The notes beneath the pieces were generated by a model. The model saw nothing but the letters and a program-made list of their open reading frames with translations. It did not search any database and had not been told where the DNA came from. The translations under genes and the position numbers were made by a program. Below are positions 9,859 to 21,025 of a stretch of 64,000 bases of DNA, piece by piece (position 1 is the first letter of the stretch; each line of letters begins with the position of its first letter). This DNA comes from Oscheius tipulae (lineage: Eukaryota > Nematoda > Chromadorea > Rhabditida > Rhabditidae): NCBI GenBank assembly GCA_037178975.1, contig JASJZH010000005.1, positions 1,116,001-1,180,000 on the forward strand. The letters run 5' to 3'.

Positions 9859-11560
9859 TCACGAAACAGTATTTAAAATATCAGACTGTTGAACAGTCCT
9901 CGAGATAGTAACATCTGTTACAGGTGCCGACATCATATGGCTCTGTCTGAGTACAAATCTCTTGAATCCATTCACGAGTACATTTCTGTGCTCTCCAATA
10001 AAGCAAAATATCAATATCGGATCAGTAAGCTGAGTCATTGGCATAAAGGCCGAGGAGATCTGTGAGATGAGTGGGACATGCATGCGCATGTATGCCAGGT
10101 AGTAGCTCAAAAGTCCTGGGATGAAGGTGAAGACGAATGGAACCATTGTCTGAATAAGAATGTAAATGTTTGCAAAAGCTCTGTACCTGAAGGATCAGAA
10201 GAACAAAAAGACGTTGCTGCAGCTTCCGGAAGTGAGCACTTTCACTAACCAGACTTGCCGTGGACAGGAATGCTCTAACGATTTTAACGATGCAAAAGCA
10301 GCAGACTGAAGTTGAAACAAGGATTGCGAGGGTGTAGACTATGAGAATGTAGGCTGTTTTTGGGACCATGTGACCGTCTTTCTGAACACTTTGGTGTGGA
10401 AAGAACGGATAAATTGTCAAGAATTTGAAGAGAAAACTCACAAACATGGGTGCTCCGATATATGGAATTTTATCCAGTTCAATATGATGTCCTGCCGGCG
10501 GATTTTGAGCATAACTGATAGCGATTTCTGGATTCAGCCGCATGTAGGCGATTGCTGGTCCGGCACAACCAGACAAAATTCCGACATAGATAAAAACAAG
10601 GGTTAGTATTCTCTTTGGTCTCTGGTATCAGATGAGAAGATCTGGCCTGAAATAGTCACACTCGAGTATTAAACTTTTTTAACAACATACGCGCACAAGA
10701 CAAAATAACGATAGAGAAAAGAGTAGGTCAAAATGAGCATAAGTTTGATGTAGCAGGTAGAAAATGTTAGGAAAATGTAGGAGCCAATCTCGCGGTCTAC
10801 TCTACCTGGTACCATCGAGTAAAAAAGCCAGCCGTTTTCGCTAGGTTCGAATATCTGAAAAGTTTTTTTTGTGCACAGACTAAAGAGCTTGAAGCTGACT
10901 CAGGCTTGGTCTTCACAAGGACTGAAAGTTTTAAGGTTCGGTAAAACATTCTATTCTTGTCAAAAAGAGTAAACAGCAGCAAATGTCACATATTTGAAAG
11001 GTTCAAAAGTTTCCATTTTTAAATGCTTCCTACCTCTTCAACTTGCCAGTGGTACTTGGCGGCAAAGCTCATGTCATATTTATTATAAGTTTTGCTATCG
11101 CCCTTTCGGGGCTAAGAGTTACAGCTAAATGGATATACCTTCCCTTTTACTTTGTCACTGTTTCTGTGCTTTTCTCCCAGCACCAGATCTATTTATCCCT
11201 ATCAATTATACTCCGCCGTTGAACCCAACCAATGTCTTCGCACCATCTAGTTTCCCAAACTAACTTGTACTACTAAATCTTGCAAGTTCTTCCAAGTGTT
11301 TGCACTTACTAACTTGACTTGACACAACTAAATGCGCAATTGTACGTCATCTCAATCCTTGCAAGACGCAAAGTTTGGTTCGAGCTCGAATCTGGTTCGC
11401 GAGAAAATGCTTGTTTTGTAAGTCATAAGACAGACAAATGTGAAACAAACGTACCGGGACCAAAATCAAGCACGTAGAAGCATGGACGATTGCCACTAGA
11501 CTGTAGAGGAAAAGAAGAACTCTGTGGTCTATGTCTATGTTTAAGTCCAACTCTAGTAAC
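9859..11560 (-). pseudogene. Str-superfamily chemoreceptor copy C, 5'-truncated with a stop
   Basis: Exons visible at 11560-11455 (partial), 10854-10691, 10646-10442, 10381-10187 and 10149-9859. They carry the same blocks as copy B: HRVLLFLYSLVAIVHAS, FEPSENGWLFY, FLYRYFVLCA, RPKRI, CAGPAIAYMRLNPEI, KDGHMVPKTAYIL, TFIPGLLSYY and DPILIFCFIGEHR, with a tail ending NTVS. Two problems: TM1 and the start codon are missing where upstream sequence becomes a different repeat, and the codon matching the Trp of WFQRPK in copy B is TGA (complement of 10628-10630), an in-frame stop. The final exon is continuous across the place where copy B has an extra intron. Confidence 0.75.
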
Positions 11561-11679
11561 ATCTCGACAAAAGCTAACTTGTCTCGACTATTTTGTGACC
11601 TCGGACAAACAAACAAACATCCAAACAGTGTTTTTCTTCTGCAAAGTGGCTTTTTCTTTTTTTCTTTTTTTTTGAGAGG

Positions 11680-11960
11680 AATGGGGCAGCTTTCTCCGTC
11701 CCTCGATGGCTGCTACGGCAGGGCTAACGAGATGAGGAGCAGCTGCGATGATGTCTTTTATCTGACCCTAGACGAGGAGGACCACTGCCAGGTACAGGAG
11801 ACCTTCTACTTCGCCGTCAAGAAGTTCGGATGCTACGTCTATAGGCAGAAGTCAGCTGAGGTAGTGGGAGAAGACTCACAGCCGATTTGAGGAGAGCAGC
11901 AAGACGGGACGTTTCATCTAATACAGGGTTTGTAGATGATTTGGTTAAAGCAACAAAGAT
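11680..11960 (+). repeat. Duplicated Cys-containing cassette, copy 1
   Basis: This segment recurs at 54650-54880 and in a short piece at 55885-55915. On the plus strand both full copies keep an open frame with shared residues: a DGCY start, RSSCD, then CQV, QKSAEVV and EDS-PI before a TGA. The middle differs by indels that preserve the frame, which suggests past coding constraint, but no start or signal peptide is convincing. Both copies lie just downstream of minus-strand ankyrin sequence, so they may simply be carried with a duplicated ankyrin 3' region. No function assigned. Confidence 0.4.
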
Positions 11961-12111
11961 ACAGTGGGACAGAAAGACAGAGAGACTGAACGGCAAAGCG
12001 AAAGAGAGACAGAATAGAGTTGGAGTAGAACAACATGGCTAAAACAATAAAGATATTTTCAACGATGGTTTTATTTGAAACTCAATTCAACTGTTTTTGG
12101 ATGTTTGTCGT

Positions 12112-15100
12112 CTAACGGGCTCCACATTTCACTAGAATGGCCGCTACTTCGTTGTGACCACCTGCTCGAGCATACCGTAGAGGCGTCTTATTGTTCTTGT
12201 TCGCAATATTAGGATTGGCACCAACTTGTAAGAGAAGAGTTACAATGTCAACGTTTCCTTTAAGACTGGCAATGTGCAGTGCAGACAAGAGATCGATACG
12301 ACGGGCGTCTACATCGGCTCCATTTTGGAGGAGGGTTTTGACAACATCGGCGTGGTTAGCAAGCGTAGCGATATGTAGTGCAGTTTGACCATCCTTGTCT
12401 GTCGTGTTCGGATTGGCACCACATTTAAGGAGATAGGTGACACAGCTGATCGCACCTGTCAAGCAAGCGAGTTGAAGAGGAGACCATCCCTTTTTGTCAG
12501 TGACTTCGATCGTAGCCTTATATTGAAGCAGCAATTTGATTACTTTGATCATGTCTTTCCTACAAGCGAAATGAAGAGAAGTTTGTCCGGCGCAATCACA
12601 AGCATTAAGATCAGCATTCTCGTCGAGTATAAGCTTTACCGTTTGCTCGTGTCCATTTAGGGCAGCAACGTGAAGAGGAGTACATCTGTCCTCAGTGACG
12701 GCATCGATCGGCGCACGATGCTTGAGCAAGGATCTGGTACTTCCAATGTGATTGTTTCTAGCAGCAAAATGTAAAGGAGTCCACCCATCTTTAGCCTTTG
12801 AAGTGACCGAAGCTTCAGCCCCAAGAAGCACGTCCACTACTTGATCGTGCCCCTCTTGGGCAGCAAAGTGCAGTGGAGTGGCGTGATCGTTATCTTCACT
12901 GTCGATAGTAGCTCCATATTCGAGCAGAAGCTTGACTATCTCAACATTACCTTTTTGGGCAGCAATGTGAAGAGGACATCTGCCGAACTCATTGACAGTA
13001 TCTATCGGCGCCCGATGCTTGAGCAGGGAACTGCCACTTTCAATGTGATCATTTTCTGCAGCATAGTGTAAAGGTGTCCACTCATTTATATTCTTTGAAG
13101 TGACCGAAGCTCCGGTCCCCAGACGGGCATTTACATCGGATTCATATTGGATAAGGATTTTGACAACATCGACGTTGTTAACATTCGTAGCAATATGTAG
13201 TGCCGTTGAACCATCATTGGCTGTGGTGTTCGGATCAGCACCACGTTCAAGGAGATAGGTGACGCAGTTGATCGCACCTTTAAAGCAAGCGAATTGAAGA
13301 GGAGACCATCCAAGTTTGTCGATGACTTCGATCGGAGCCTTGTATTGAAGCAGTAATTTGACTACTTCAATCATGTCTTTAATACAAGCGGCATGAAGAG
13401 GAGTTTCTCCGTCGTCATCACACGCATTGAGATCAGCATTCTCGTCGACTAGGAGCTTTACCATTCGTTCGTGACCGCCCTGGGCAGCAAAATGAAGAGG
13501 AGTTTTGCCGATCACACTGACTGCACCGATCGGCGCGCGATGCTTGAGCAGGGTTCCAGCACTCTCAGTGTGATTATTTACTGCAGCATAGTGAAGAGGA
13601 GTCCATCCATCTTTATTCTTTGAAGTTACCGATGCTCCAGTCCCAAGAAGCACGTCCACTACTTGATCGTGACCCTCTTGGGCAGCAAAGTGCAGTGGAG
13701 TTTGTTGATAGTTATCTTCACTGTCGACGATAGCTCCATGTTGGAGGAGATACTTTACCATGTTTATGCGACCCTTTTGGGCAGCAGAATGGAGAGGAGT
13801 CCACCCTTTTATACTTTTTGACGTGACCGTAGCTCCAGCCCCAAGAAGCACGTTCACTACTTGATCGTGCCCCTCTTGGGCAGCAAAGTGCAGTGGAGTT
13901 TGTTGATAGTTATCTTCACTGTCGACGATAGCTCCATGTTGGAACAAAAGCATGACCATGTCAACATGACCATTTTGGGCAGCAAAATGAAGAGGAGTAC
14001 TGCCGAACTCATTTACGGCATCTATCGGCGCCCGATGCTTGACCAGGGTTCTGGCACTATCAATGCGATTATGCCAAACAGCAAAATGTAAAGGAGTCCA
14101 CCCATATTTAGCCTTTGCTGTGATCGAAGCTCCGGCCCCAAGAAGAACGTCCACTACTTGATCGTGCCCCTCTTGGATAGCAAAGAGCAGTGGAGTGGGG
14201 TGACCACTATTAGCACTATTAGGATTGGCGCGAGCTTGTAGGAGAAGAGTTACAATGTCAACGTTTCCATTAAAACTGGCAATGTGCAGTGCTGAATGGA
14301 GATCGATACGCTGGGCGTTTACATCGGCTCCATTATCGATGAGGATTTTGACAACATCGACGTGGTTATCACGCGTAGCGATATGTAGTGCTGTTCGACC
14401 ATCATTGGCTGCCATGTTCGGATTAGCACCACGTTCAAGGAGATAGGTGACGCAGTTGATCGCTCCATTGAAGCAAGCTAAGTGAAGAGGAGTCTCATTG
14501 TCCTTGTCCGTACTATTAGGATTGGCGCCAGCTTGTAGGAGAAGAGTTACAATTTCAACGTGTCCTTTAAAACTGGCAGTGTGCAGTGATGACCGAAGAT
14601 CAATACGACGGGCATCTACATCGGTTCCCTTTTGGATGAGGCTTTTAACAACATCGACGTGATTAGCATCCGCAGCGATATATAGTGGAGTTGAACCATC
14701 ATTGGCTCTCGTATTCGGATCAGCACCACGTTCAAGGAGAAGGGTGACGCAGTTGATCGAACCTTTAAAGCAAGCGAATTGAAGAGGAGACCATCCAAGT
14801 TTGTCGGTGACTTCGATCGGAGCCTTGTATTGAAGCAGTAATTTGACTACTTCAATCATGTCTTTAATACAAGCGGCATGAAGAGGAGAACTTCCACACT
14901 TGCTGGTGATTTCGATCGTAGCCTTGTATTGAATCAGCAATTTGACTACTTCGATCATGCCTTCGAAGCAAGCGATATGAAGAGGAGTAAATCCTTTGCT
15001 ATCATAAGCATTAAGATCAGCATTCTTCTCGAGTAGAAGCTTTACGATTAGTTCGTGACCATTTCGGGCAGCAAAATGAAGAGGAGAATTGTCGCACCCA

Positions 15101-16182
15101 GTGACTGTATCGATCGGCGCGTGATGCTTGAGCAGGATCCTGGCGCATTCAATATGATTGTTGTTAGCAGCAAAATGTAATGGAGCCCATCCATGTATAT
15201 TTTTTGAAGTGACCGAAGCTTCAGCCCTAAGAAGCACGTCCACTACTTGATCGTGCCCCTCTTGGGCAGCAAAGTGCAGTGGAGTGGCGTGATCGTTATC
15301 TTCACTGTCGATAGTAGCTCCACATTGAAGCAGAAGCTTGACTATCTCAACATTACCTTTTTGGGCAGCAATGTGAAGAGGACATCTGCTGAACTCATTG
15401 ACAGTATCTATCGGCGCCCGATTCTCGAGAAGGGTTCTGGCACTTTCAATGTGATCATTTTCTGCAGCATAGTGTAAAGGGGTCCACCCATTTATATCTT
15501 TTGAAGTGACCGAAGCTCCTGCTGTGATGAGCATTTCCACCATCAAATTATCTCCCTGAAGAGCAGCAATGTGCAGTGGAGTGTAAAGATCTTTATCTTC
15601 ACTGTCGACGATAGCTCCATGTTCCAGGAGCACCTTGACCATGCCAACATGACCGTTACGGGCAGCACAACAAAGAGGAGTTCTCTCATGTGTATCCTTT
15701 GATGTGACCGAAGCTCCTGCTTCGAGGAGTGTATTCACAACCTGACCATATCCCCTTAGAGCAGCAAAGTGCAGTGGAGTTTGGTGATGGTTATTTTTAC
15801 TATCAACGATAGCTCCATGTTGGAGAAAAAGCTTCACCATGTCAACATGACCGTTTTGGGCTGCAAAAAGTAAAGGAGTATCCCCATATTTAGTCTTTGA
15901 AGAGACCGAAGCTCCATGTTGGAGAAGAAGCTTCACCATATCAAAATGACCATTTTGGGCTGCAAAATGTAAAGGAGTCTCCTCATCTTTATTCTTGGAA
16001 GAGACTGAAGCTCCTGCTTCGATGAGCATTTCCACGACCAGATGATGTCCATGAAGGGTAGCGGCGTGCAGTGGAGTGGCGTGATTGTTATCTTCACTGT
16101 CGACAATGGCTCCATGTTGGAGGAGAAGCTTTGCCCTGGCACTATGTCCTTTTTGGGCAGCAAAGTGAAGAGGAGTACGATT
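12112..16182 (-). CDS. Giant ankyrin-repeat protein (5' end missing)
   Basis: One continuous exon of about 1,357 codons, from a splice-like boundary (CTTTAAG before 16182) to TAG at 12114-12112. It encodes about 40 ankyrin repeats of 33 residues with the canonical TPLHFAA...GH..VV..LL..GA pattern. Higher-order units are evident: an EGHDQVVDVLLGAGAS / HIESARTLLKHRAPID block recurs about six times, and a PLQFACFKGAINCVTYLLERGA block several times, so the array grew by duplicating multi-repeat units. One junction (DVNARLGTGASV) looks like recombination within a repeat. An ATG at 16035 exists, but repeats continue in frame upstream of it, so the true start is in an exon lost to, or beyond, the repeats at 16.2 kb. 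Ankyrin proteins act as protein-binding scaffolds; the partner is unknown. The related gene at 56.5 kb has a non-ankyrin N-terminus that this one may share. Confidence 0.85.
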   Translation of the reverse strand, partial: NRTPLHFAAQKGHSARAKLLLQHGAIVDSEDNNHATPLHAATLHGHHLVVEMLIEAGASVSSKNKDEETPLHFAAQNGHFDMVKLLLQHGASVSSKTKYGDTPLLFAAQNGHVDMVKLFLQHGAIVDSKNNHHQTPLHFAALRGYGQVVNTLLEAGASVTSKDTHERTPLCCAARNGHVGMVKVLLEHGAIVDSEDKDLYTPLHIAALQGDNLMVEMLITAGASVTSKDINGWTPLHYAAENDHIESARTLLENRAPIDTVNEFSRCPLHIAAQKGNVEIVKLLLQCGATIDSEDNDHATPLHFAAQEGHDQVVDVLLRAEASVTSKNIHGWAPLHFAANNNHIECARILLKHHAPIDTVTGCDNSPLHFAARNGHELIVKLLLEKNADLNAYDSKGFTPLHIACFEGMIEVVKLLIQYKATIEITSKCGSSPLHAACIKDMIEVVKLLLQYKAPIEVTDKLGWSPLQFACFKGSINCVTLLLERGADPNTRANDGSTPLYIAADANHVDVVKSLIQKGTDVDARRIDLRSSLHTASFKGHVEIVTLLLQAGANPNSTDKDNETPLHLACFNGAINCVTYLLERGANPNMAANDGRTALHIATRDNHVDVVKILIDNGADVNAQRIDLHSALHIASFNGNVDIVTLLLQARANPNSANSGHPTPLLFAIQEGHDQVVDVLLGAGASITAKAKYGWTPLHFAVWHNRIDSARTLVKHRAPIDAVNEFGSTPLHFAAQNGHVDMVMLLFQHGAIVDSEDNYQQTPLHFAAQEGHDQVVNVLLGAGATVTSKSIKGWTPLHSAAQKGRINMVKYLLQHGAIVDSEDNYQQTPLHFAAQEGHDQVVDVLLGTGASVTSKNKDGWTPLHYAAVNNHTESAGTLLKHRAPIGAVSVIGKTPLHFAAQGGHERMVKLLVDENADLNACDDDGETPLHAACIKDMIEVVKLLLQYKAPIEVIDKLGWSPLQFACFKGAINCVTYLLERGADPNTTANDGSTALHIATNVNNVDVVKILIQYESDVNARLGTGASVTSKNINEWTPLHYAAENDHIESGSSLLKHRAPIDTVNEFGRCPLHIAAQKGNVEIVKLLLEYGATIDSEDNDHATPLHFAAQEGHDQVVDVLLGAEASVTSKAKDGWTPLHFAARNNHIGSTRSLLKHRAPIDAVTEDRCTPLHVAALNGHEQTVKLILDENADLNACDCAGQTSLHFACRKDMIKVIKLLLQYKATIEVTDKKGWSPLQLACLTGAISCVTYLLKCGANPNTTDKDGQTALHIATLANHADVVKTLLQNGADVDARRIDLLSALHIASLKGNVDIVTLLLQVGANPNIANKNNKTPLRYARAGGHNEVAAILVKCGAR

Positions 16183-16191
16183 CTTAAAGAG

Positions 16192-16628
16192 ACACTGTTA
16201 TTATGGGTAGATGGGTAGACAGCCGAAGGCGTTTTCAAATCGGGCCCCGCGACGAACTCCGCACAAATTTTTTGCTTTTTGCTATTTTTTCGGTGCTTTC
16301 AATAAATTTTCATAACTTCTAGATGTGTTCTATGGACTCCGCGTCGGAAACTACTTTAGAAACTTCTACTTTAACTTCAAAAACTAGCAGAAAAAATGTA
16401 GAAAATAATAAAAAACGGGAGAAGAACAGCATTTCAATTTCCTTCATTATTATCGCCATTTTTGACGTTGAAGTAGACGTTTCTAGATTAGTTTCTGACG
16501 CTGAGTCGATTAAACACACTTCGAAGTGATAGAAATGTGCGTAAAGCACCGAAAAATGTGATGTTTGTTGCGGGACCCGTTTCGAAAATGCGTTCGGTCG
16601 TTCACCCTAGCACCCCTAATGACAGCAT
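16192..16628. mobile_element. Foldback/MITE element at the ankyrin gene 5' end
   Basis: The ends are inverted copies: TTATGGGTAGATGGGTAGAC then a GTTTTCAAATCGGGCCCCGC block on the left, and the matching complement with GCGGGACCCGTTTCGAAAA on the right. The core between them is itself partly palindromic. A larger member of the same family lies at 48304-49050. No transposase is present. It abuts the first visible ankyrin exon, and its insertion may have removed or displaced the upstream exon. Confidence 0.6.
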
Positions 16629-16639
16629 CCCTTAAAAGA

Positions 16640-16951
16640 GACAGTTAAGGCTTAACAGCACGCTTTTCAAACAGGTCTCGCCACGAGGTTCCTTGAAATC
16701 ACTCTTTTGCATTTTTCGGTGCTTTACGCACGTTTTCTTGATTTCTAAGTGTGCTCAATCGATTCGCTGTCAAATTTTACCCTACAATCGTCTACTGTCG
16801 CAGAAAAATCACTAAGAAAATAGAGGATATTGACGAAACGCTGTTTTGACCTTGTATTTTCTCTACTTTTCTTACAAGGGAAGCCTTTCAACTTAAGCTG
16901 GCCTTTGGCAACGAACAAGGTGCCATTCGATAGCTCTAAACATGGGTATAA
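16640..16951. repeat. Fragments of related TIR elements
   Basis: The stretch 16740-16780 is the inverse of 35005-35040, and 16870-16950 is the inverse of about 35935-36020. The sequence is therefore a mosaic of diverged arms from the palindromic element family seen near 33.8-36.0 kb. No gene. Confidence 0.5.
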
Positions 16952-17112
16952 CGGGGTATATTGCCGAATTCGCTTAACCCCTCCCTGGTCCGAGAAATGG
17001 CGCCCCCGTATCATCTCGGCGCTTTGGCTACAGGATCCGACGTGGTAAGCTTCGAAGGCTCCAAAAATCATGGCAGCGTGGTATGACGGTGAGCGCGGTG
17101 GGCTGGGAAGTA

Positions 17113-17957
17113 ATTACTTGCTGGTTCGGATCCGCTCAAGTTTTTTTCTTTTTTTTTGTCTATTATCTGTGATTATGATTATTTTGTTCTTTCATTATGT
17201 TTGTTTTTCATGTAGTGCGAGAAACAAAAATACTGATCACAGAAGAGACAAAGCATGAAACCAAATCCTTTACAATTTGGAATCGAACAGATCTGGGGGG
17301 TGGTTGGGAAACCAATTTGAATAGGAGTTTTGAAAAACCTTGTGACTCTCTTGACAAACTTTTTCACATGGTAAAAACCATAAACATCGAGTGGTTGGAT
17401 CATAGAGGTGGCTCCGCCAGGGATATGGCGTAGCTCAAAGTCCATTCCAGGTGGAACGAGGGAATGAATCAGGTCCGTATCCTTGAACGACGGCCATGAA
17501 TCGACCAACAGTAACATCTTGTTTGGAGGAGAGTCGAAAACGACATTCTCAAACCAGTCCCTCATGAGGTCCTTGTTCATGATGTGCGTCTTATTGGCAC
17601 GGACGACAAGGTTTTTGGTTTGGAAGATGCCATTTCTATAAAAAAAGACCTCACCCAAAACTCCGTTACAACTGATCATAGGAAAAACAGTGTAAGAGTG
17701 AGTGAGAGCAGAAGCTGTCTGTACGATGCGTTCCACACTCCTCTTGCCTTTGATGTCGAGAGTCGAGTTAATTCGGCATCTTTTTCCAGACCAAACTCTC
17801 CAACCAGAAATCCGAGGATTTTAGATGGGTTCATGTGGAAACTAAAAAGTTTACGCGTTATGAAAAACAAACATAATGAAAGAACAAAAGCACATAATCA
17901 CAGATAATAGACAAAAAAAAAGAAAAAAACTTGAGCGGATCCGAACCAGCAAGTAAT
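17113..17957. mobile_element. Nested 845 bp transposon with TA target duplication
   Basis: Ends ATTACTTGCTGGTTCGGATC and its exact complement, flanked by TA at 17111-17112 and 17958-17959. Removing it restores GGCTGGGAAGTATAGTCTAT, which is exactly the sequence in the opposite arm of the outer element, so boundaries and target duplication are certain to the base. TIRs are about 100 bp. TA targeting fits the Tc1/mariner/pogo superfamily. Confidence 0.85.
17179..17736 (-). pseudogene. Truncated DDE-superfamily transposase
   Basis: The reading frame inside the nested element encodes MLLLVDSWPSFKD followed by IPGGATSMIQPLDVYGFYH, the second-Asp region and downstream motif of pogo/Tigger-like DDE_1 endonucleases, then a basic stretch and a Cys/His-rich end (CSIPNCKG...CLFCDQYFC). 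The N-terminal DNA-binding domain and first catalytic Asp are missing, and the frame runs into the TIR at its 3' end. The copy cannot be autonomous. It would catalyse cut-and-paste transposition if complete. Confidence 0.7.
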
Positions 17958-18689
17958 TATAGTCTATTTCCAACCTCCAGCGGCACTTACGAATTCTTTA
18001 AAGGTAGAATGCGAAAGGTCTTGCGAGGAAATTACAGTAGCCCGGGCTCAGACTGGAAAACTTTAGCTATTTTTGAGTGTTTACAGCCATTTTTTCGTTG
18101 TTTTAACATTGGCATTGGATTCGGGGCCTAAGAATACCTACTTGACACCCATTTTGTAGAAAAACATGCCAGGAAAACGCCTAAAAAAGCGTGGAAGCCG
18201 AAAATCGGGCTCTGCTCACATATTTTGGCCATTTTCAACGCTTTTCTTAGATATTTTTCCTAAATTTGATGTCAAGTAGGTTTTATGCATGTCTAAAATA
18301 CGGTTACACAGTCAGAATTTGTAAAAAGTATGCGGAAAATGAAGAAAATTCAAAGTTTTGGAATTTTTTGTTTGCGCGCAAATACTGCGCCGTTAGCGTT
18401 CAAATTCAGGTGCCGCTGGACGTTGGAAATAGACTATACTTCCCAGCCCACCGCGCTCACCGTCATACCACGCAGCCATGATTTTTGGAGCCTTCGAAGC
18501 TTACCACGTCGGATCCTGTAGCCAAAGCGCCGAGATGATACGGGGGCGCCATTTTTAAAAGTGTCATATCTCGGACCAGGGAGGGGTTAAGCGAATTCGG
18601 CAACATACCCCGAAACAGAAGCAAGCCAAGGTGTTGTCTAAATTGGTTGGCAAGTCAACTTTGGGCGCGCTTTAGAACTTGGTTTTTGT

Positions 18690-21025
18690 CCTAATTTACA
18701 TTTACATTTACAGTTATTTGACGGTATCAAAGAGGTTTCCTAAATTGGGTCCCTTGCCGCTCCCATGGCTTGAACCTGCTCTTCGCCGTCCAATCTTGCT
18801 GCTTGCATCCACGTTGCGGGCGCTCTTCCAATCGGATGCTCTCCTTAGGTCATCCTCCCATCTCATACGGGGCCTACCGATGACGCGCCGCTGGTCCAGG
18901 GGTATTCATTCAGTCGTGGCTCTCGACCATCTCGCTCCGTTTATCGCTGCAACTCTTCTTGCCCACTTCAGCTTTCTCCTCCAAGCCAGGTCCAGGATGT
19001 CGGGGAGCTGGGTCATTCTTCAAACATCTTCGTTCCTCACGCGGTCGAGAAGAGTAAGGCCTAACATTGCTCTTTCCTGTCGTCTCTGTACGGCTGCCAG
19101 CTTCTTCAACTCATCAGTTCGAAGGCTCCAGACTTCACAGCCATACAGCAAACTTGGCACGATACAAATCAGATAGACTTGCCTCTTCATCCTTGTCGGC
19201 ACGGTTCTCTTGGTAAGGAACAGGCGATGACGATTGAACGCACCCTATGCAGCTCCGATCCTCCGAGATAACTCTTGATTTTCTATGGTGCACGTAACCG
19301 AACTTCCAAGATAGGTGTAGTTCTGGACAAATTGGATTTGTTGGCCAGATAGAAGCAGATTCGGTCAGATCAGTGTGGTCTCCTTTCTTCGGGATGAGCG
19401 TGGTAATCGAATCGCCGAATCCAGGAGGGACCACACGATGTTGAAGCATCCGAGTAAAGAGACGTGGCACTGAGGAAGAGGCACCATCTCAGTTTCCGCG
19501 ACTCGGAGCTGCATCGTCGTAATGGAGTCGTGTCCGGGGGCCGTTCGCATCCTCATCCGATGTAGTTGCTTCCAGAAATCATCTTCGAGTACTGGTGGAA
19601 CTTCCTCTAAAGGGGGTTGGGGCATCGAAACCACGTTCACCGTTTGCTGGTACAATTCGTCAAAGAATTCCTTCACTCGATCTCGTACATCTTGGGAGCT
19701 GACAGTTCGAGATCCGTCCTTCTTTTGGAGTTGTCCGATCGCAGGAGTCGATATGTCCTAGAAGAGACGCTTGGACGCAAGCGTCTGGTGATATCGGTTA
19801 AGCAGATTCTTCTCAATATTCGAAGCAATGGCTTTTCGTTTGGACCAGTTGGAGACGTGATGGAATGTCAGCCTTGGCCAGTAGAATAGGTCTCTTGTGT
19901 TGGCTGAGAGCCTTTCTGCGCGTGGGATCCTTTCCGTAGCCACAGCACGGGCTACATCAAAGACTTCGCGAATGCCACGATACTGGATTGTTGGATCAGG
20001 GCCCTCCATTGCTTCTCTTCTCTCCTGGATGCCATGACGGAAGAGTGGGAACTTAGCCTCTAGATCGAGGGTGAGACGGACGAGGCGGTGGTCGCTTCGG
20101 AAGTTGAACTGGTTGATGACATGGACATTCCGTACTCTGGTGGTTCGTCGAACGAGGACGAGGTCATACTCTTTCAAAGTGGTCCCATTCGGTGATCTCC
20201 AGGTCCACTTAGATCCAGATTGCTGCTTACAGAAAGTGCTAGCGACATCCCAATCGTGTTTTTGACAGAAAGAGACGAACTGGTCTCCTCGACGATTTCG
20301 GTTGCCGTAGCCGTAAGCTCCGATTGATGGTTCCAGTGGATGAAGATGCGTTCCTACCGAGGCATTCCAGTCTCCGAGCACTATTGTACACCTCTGATGT
20401 TTTCTGGGAAAGCTCGACTGGCTCATGATTCCAGCGCTCTGGCCCTTACTCACACCATTGGCTCCAAAAGGCAGCCCCTGTTACCATAAGGATCCACCCT
20501 TCGGGTTGTATGCAAGATCTTGCTCAGGAAGCGGTCGTAGTTGGCGTCATCGGCGTCTCCTGTAGGGGCGTATCCTATGACGAGAAGGAGACTCCAATTC
20601 GGCCCTCTCAGCTCCAATGTGCAGCATCTGTCGTCTATCGGCGTGAAGCAATGGATGTTGGGGACGAGATGCGGTGCCACAAGGCATCCGACGCCGCGTC
20701 GGTTGTGCTGGCCTCCACTATAGAGAGGATGGCAGCCAGACTTTCTCAGCAGCTTTTGACCGTTTTCGGACTTCCAGGTCTCGCTCAGGCCCATGACATC
20801 GAAGGAGATCTTCAGTAGCGCTTCCTCAAGTTCGAGTAAACGCCTCTTCGAGTGGATGGATTGGCAGTTGAGCTGGCAGATGTTGAGCAGGCCTCGAACC
20901 ACGGGTGGTGACATGACGATCCCTCTATGTCGCAGTGCTGGGACCGGAACCCCTCTTCCTTTCCACAAAAAGGTAGATCCGCTGGTAGAGCGACTTGGAA
21001 AGCAAGCGCACGGATTGTGAAAAGT
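18690..21025 (-). mobile_element. RTE-type non-LTR retrotransposon, internally deleted
   Basis: Read on the minus strand: an apurinic-type endonuclease (NICQLNCQSIHSKRRL, VMGLSETWKSENGQK, VIGYAPTGDADDANYD, then IVLGDWNASVG and SDHRLVRL), the start of a reverse transcriptase (FDELYQQTVN, RTAPGHDSITTMQL), a gap where the central RT with YADD should be, then the RTE-type C-terminus (LYGCEVWSLRTDELKK, RAMLGLTLLDRVRNEDV). Frameshifts separate the parts. The 3' end carries repeated TGTAAA units (complement of 18698-18717), typical of RTE tails. The 5' end shares sequence with another deleted copy at 33112. It is defective; a full element would move by target-primed reverse transcription. Confidence 0.8.

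Larger units (their letters stand above)
16952..18612. mobile_element. Outer TIR DNA transposon, host of a nested element
   Basis: Inverted ends of about 160 bp: left from 16952 (CGGGGTATATTGCCGAATTC) and right ending at 18612. The left copy lacks about 15 bp present in the right. The right boundary falls inside a copy of the dispersed repeat also found at 32.93-33.05 kb, which confirms an insertion point at 18612. No transposase of its own is recognisable. Its left arm is interrupted by the nested transposon at 17113-17957. Confidence 0.7.

Noticed and set aside
12191-15477. Several plus-strand ORFs opposite the ankyrin exon
   Set aside because: They are antisense shadows of the repeated ankyrin codons and repeat with the same period.
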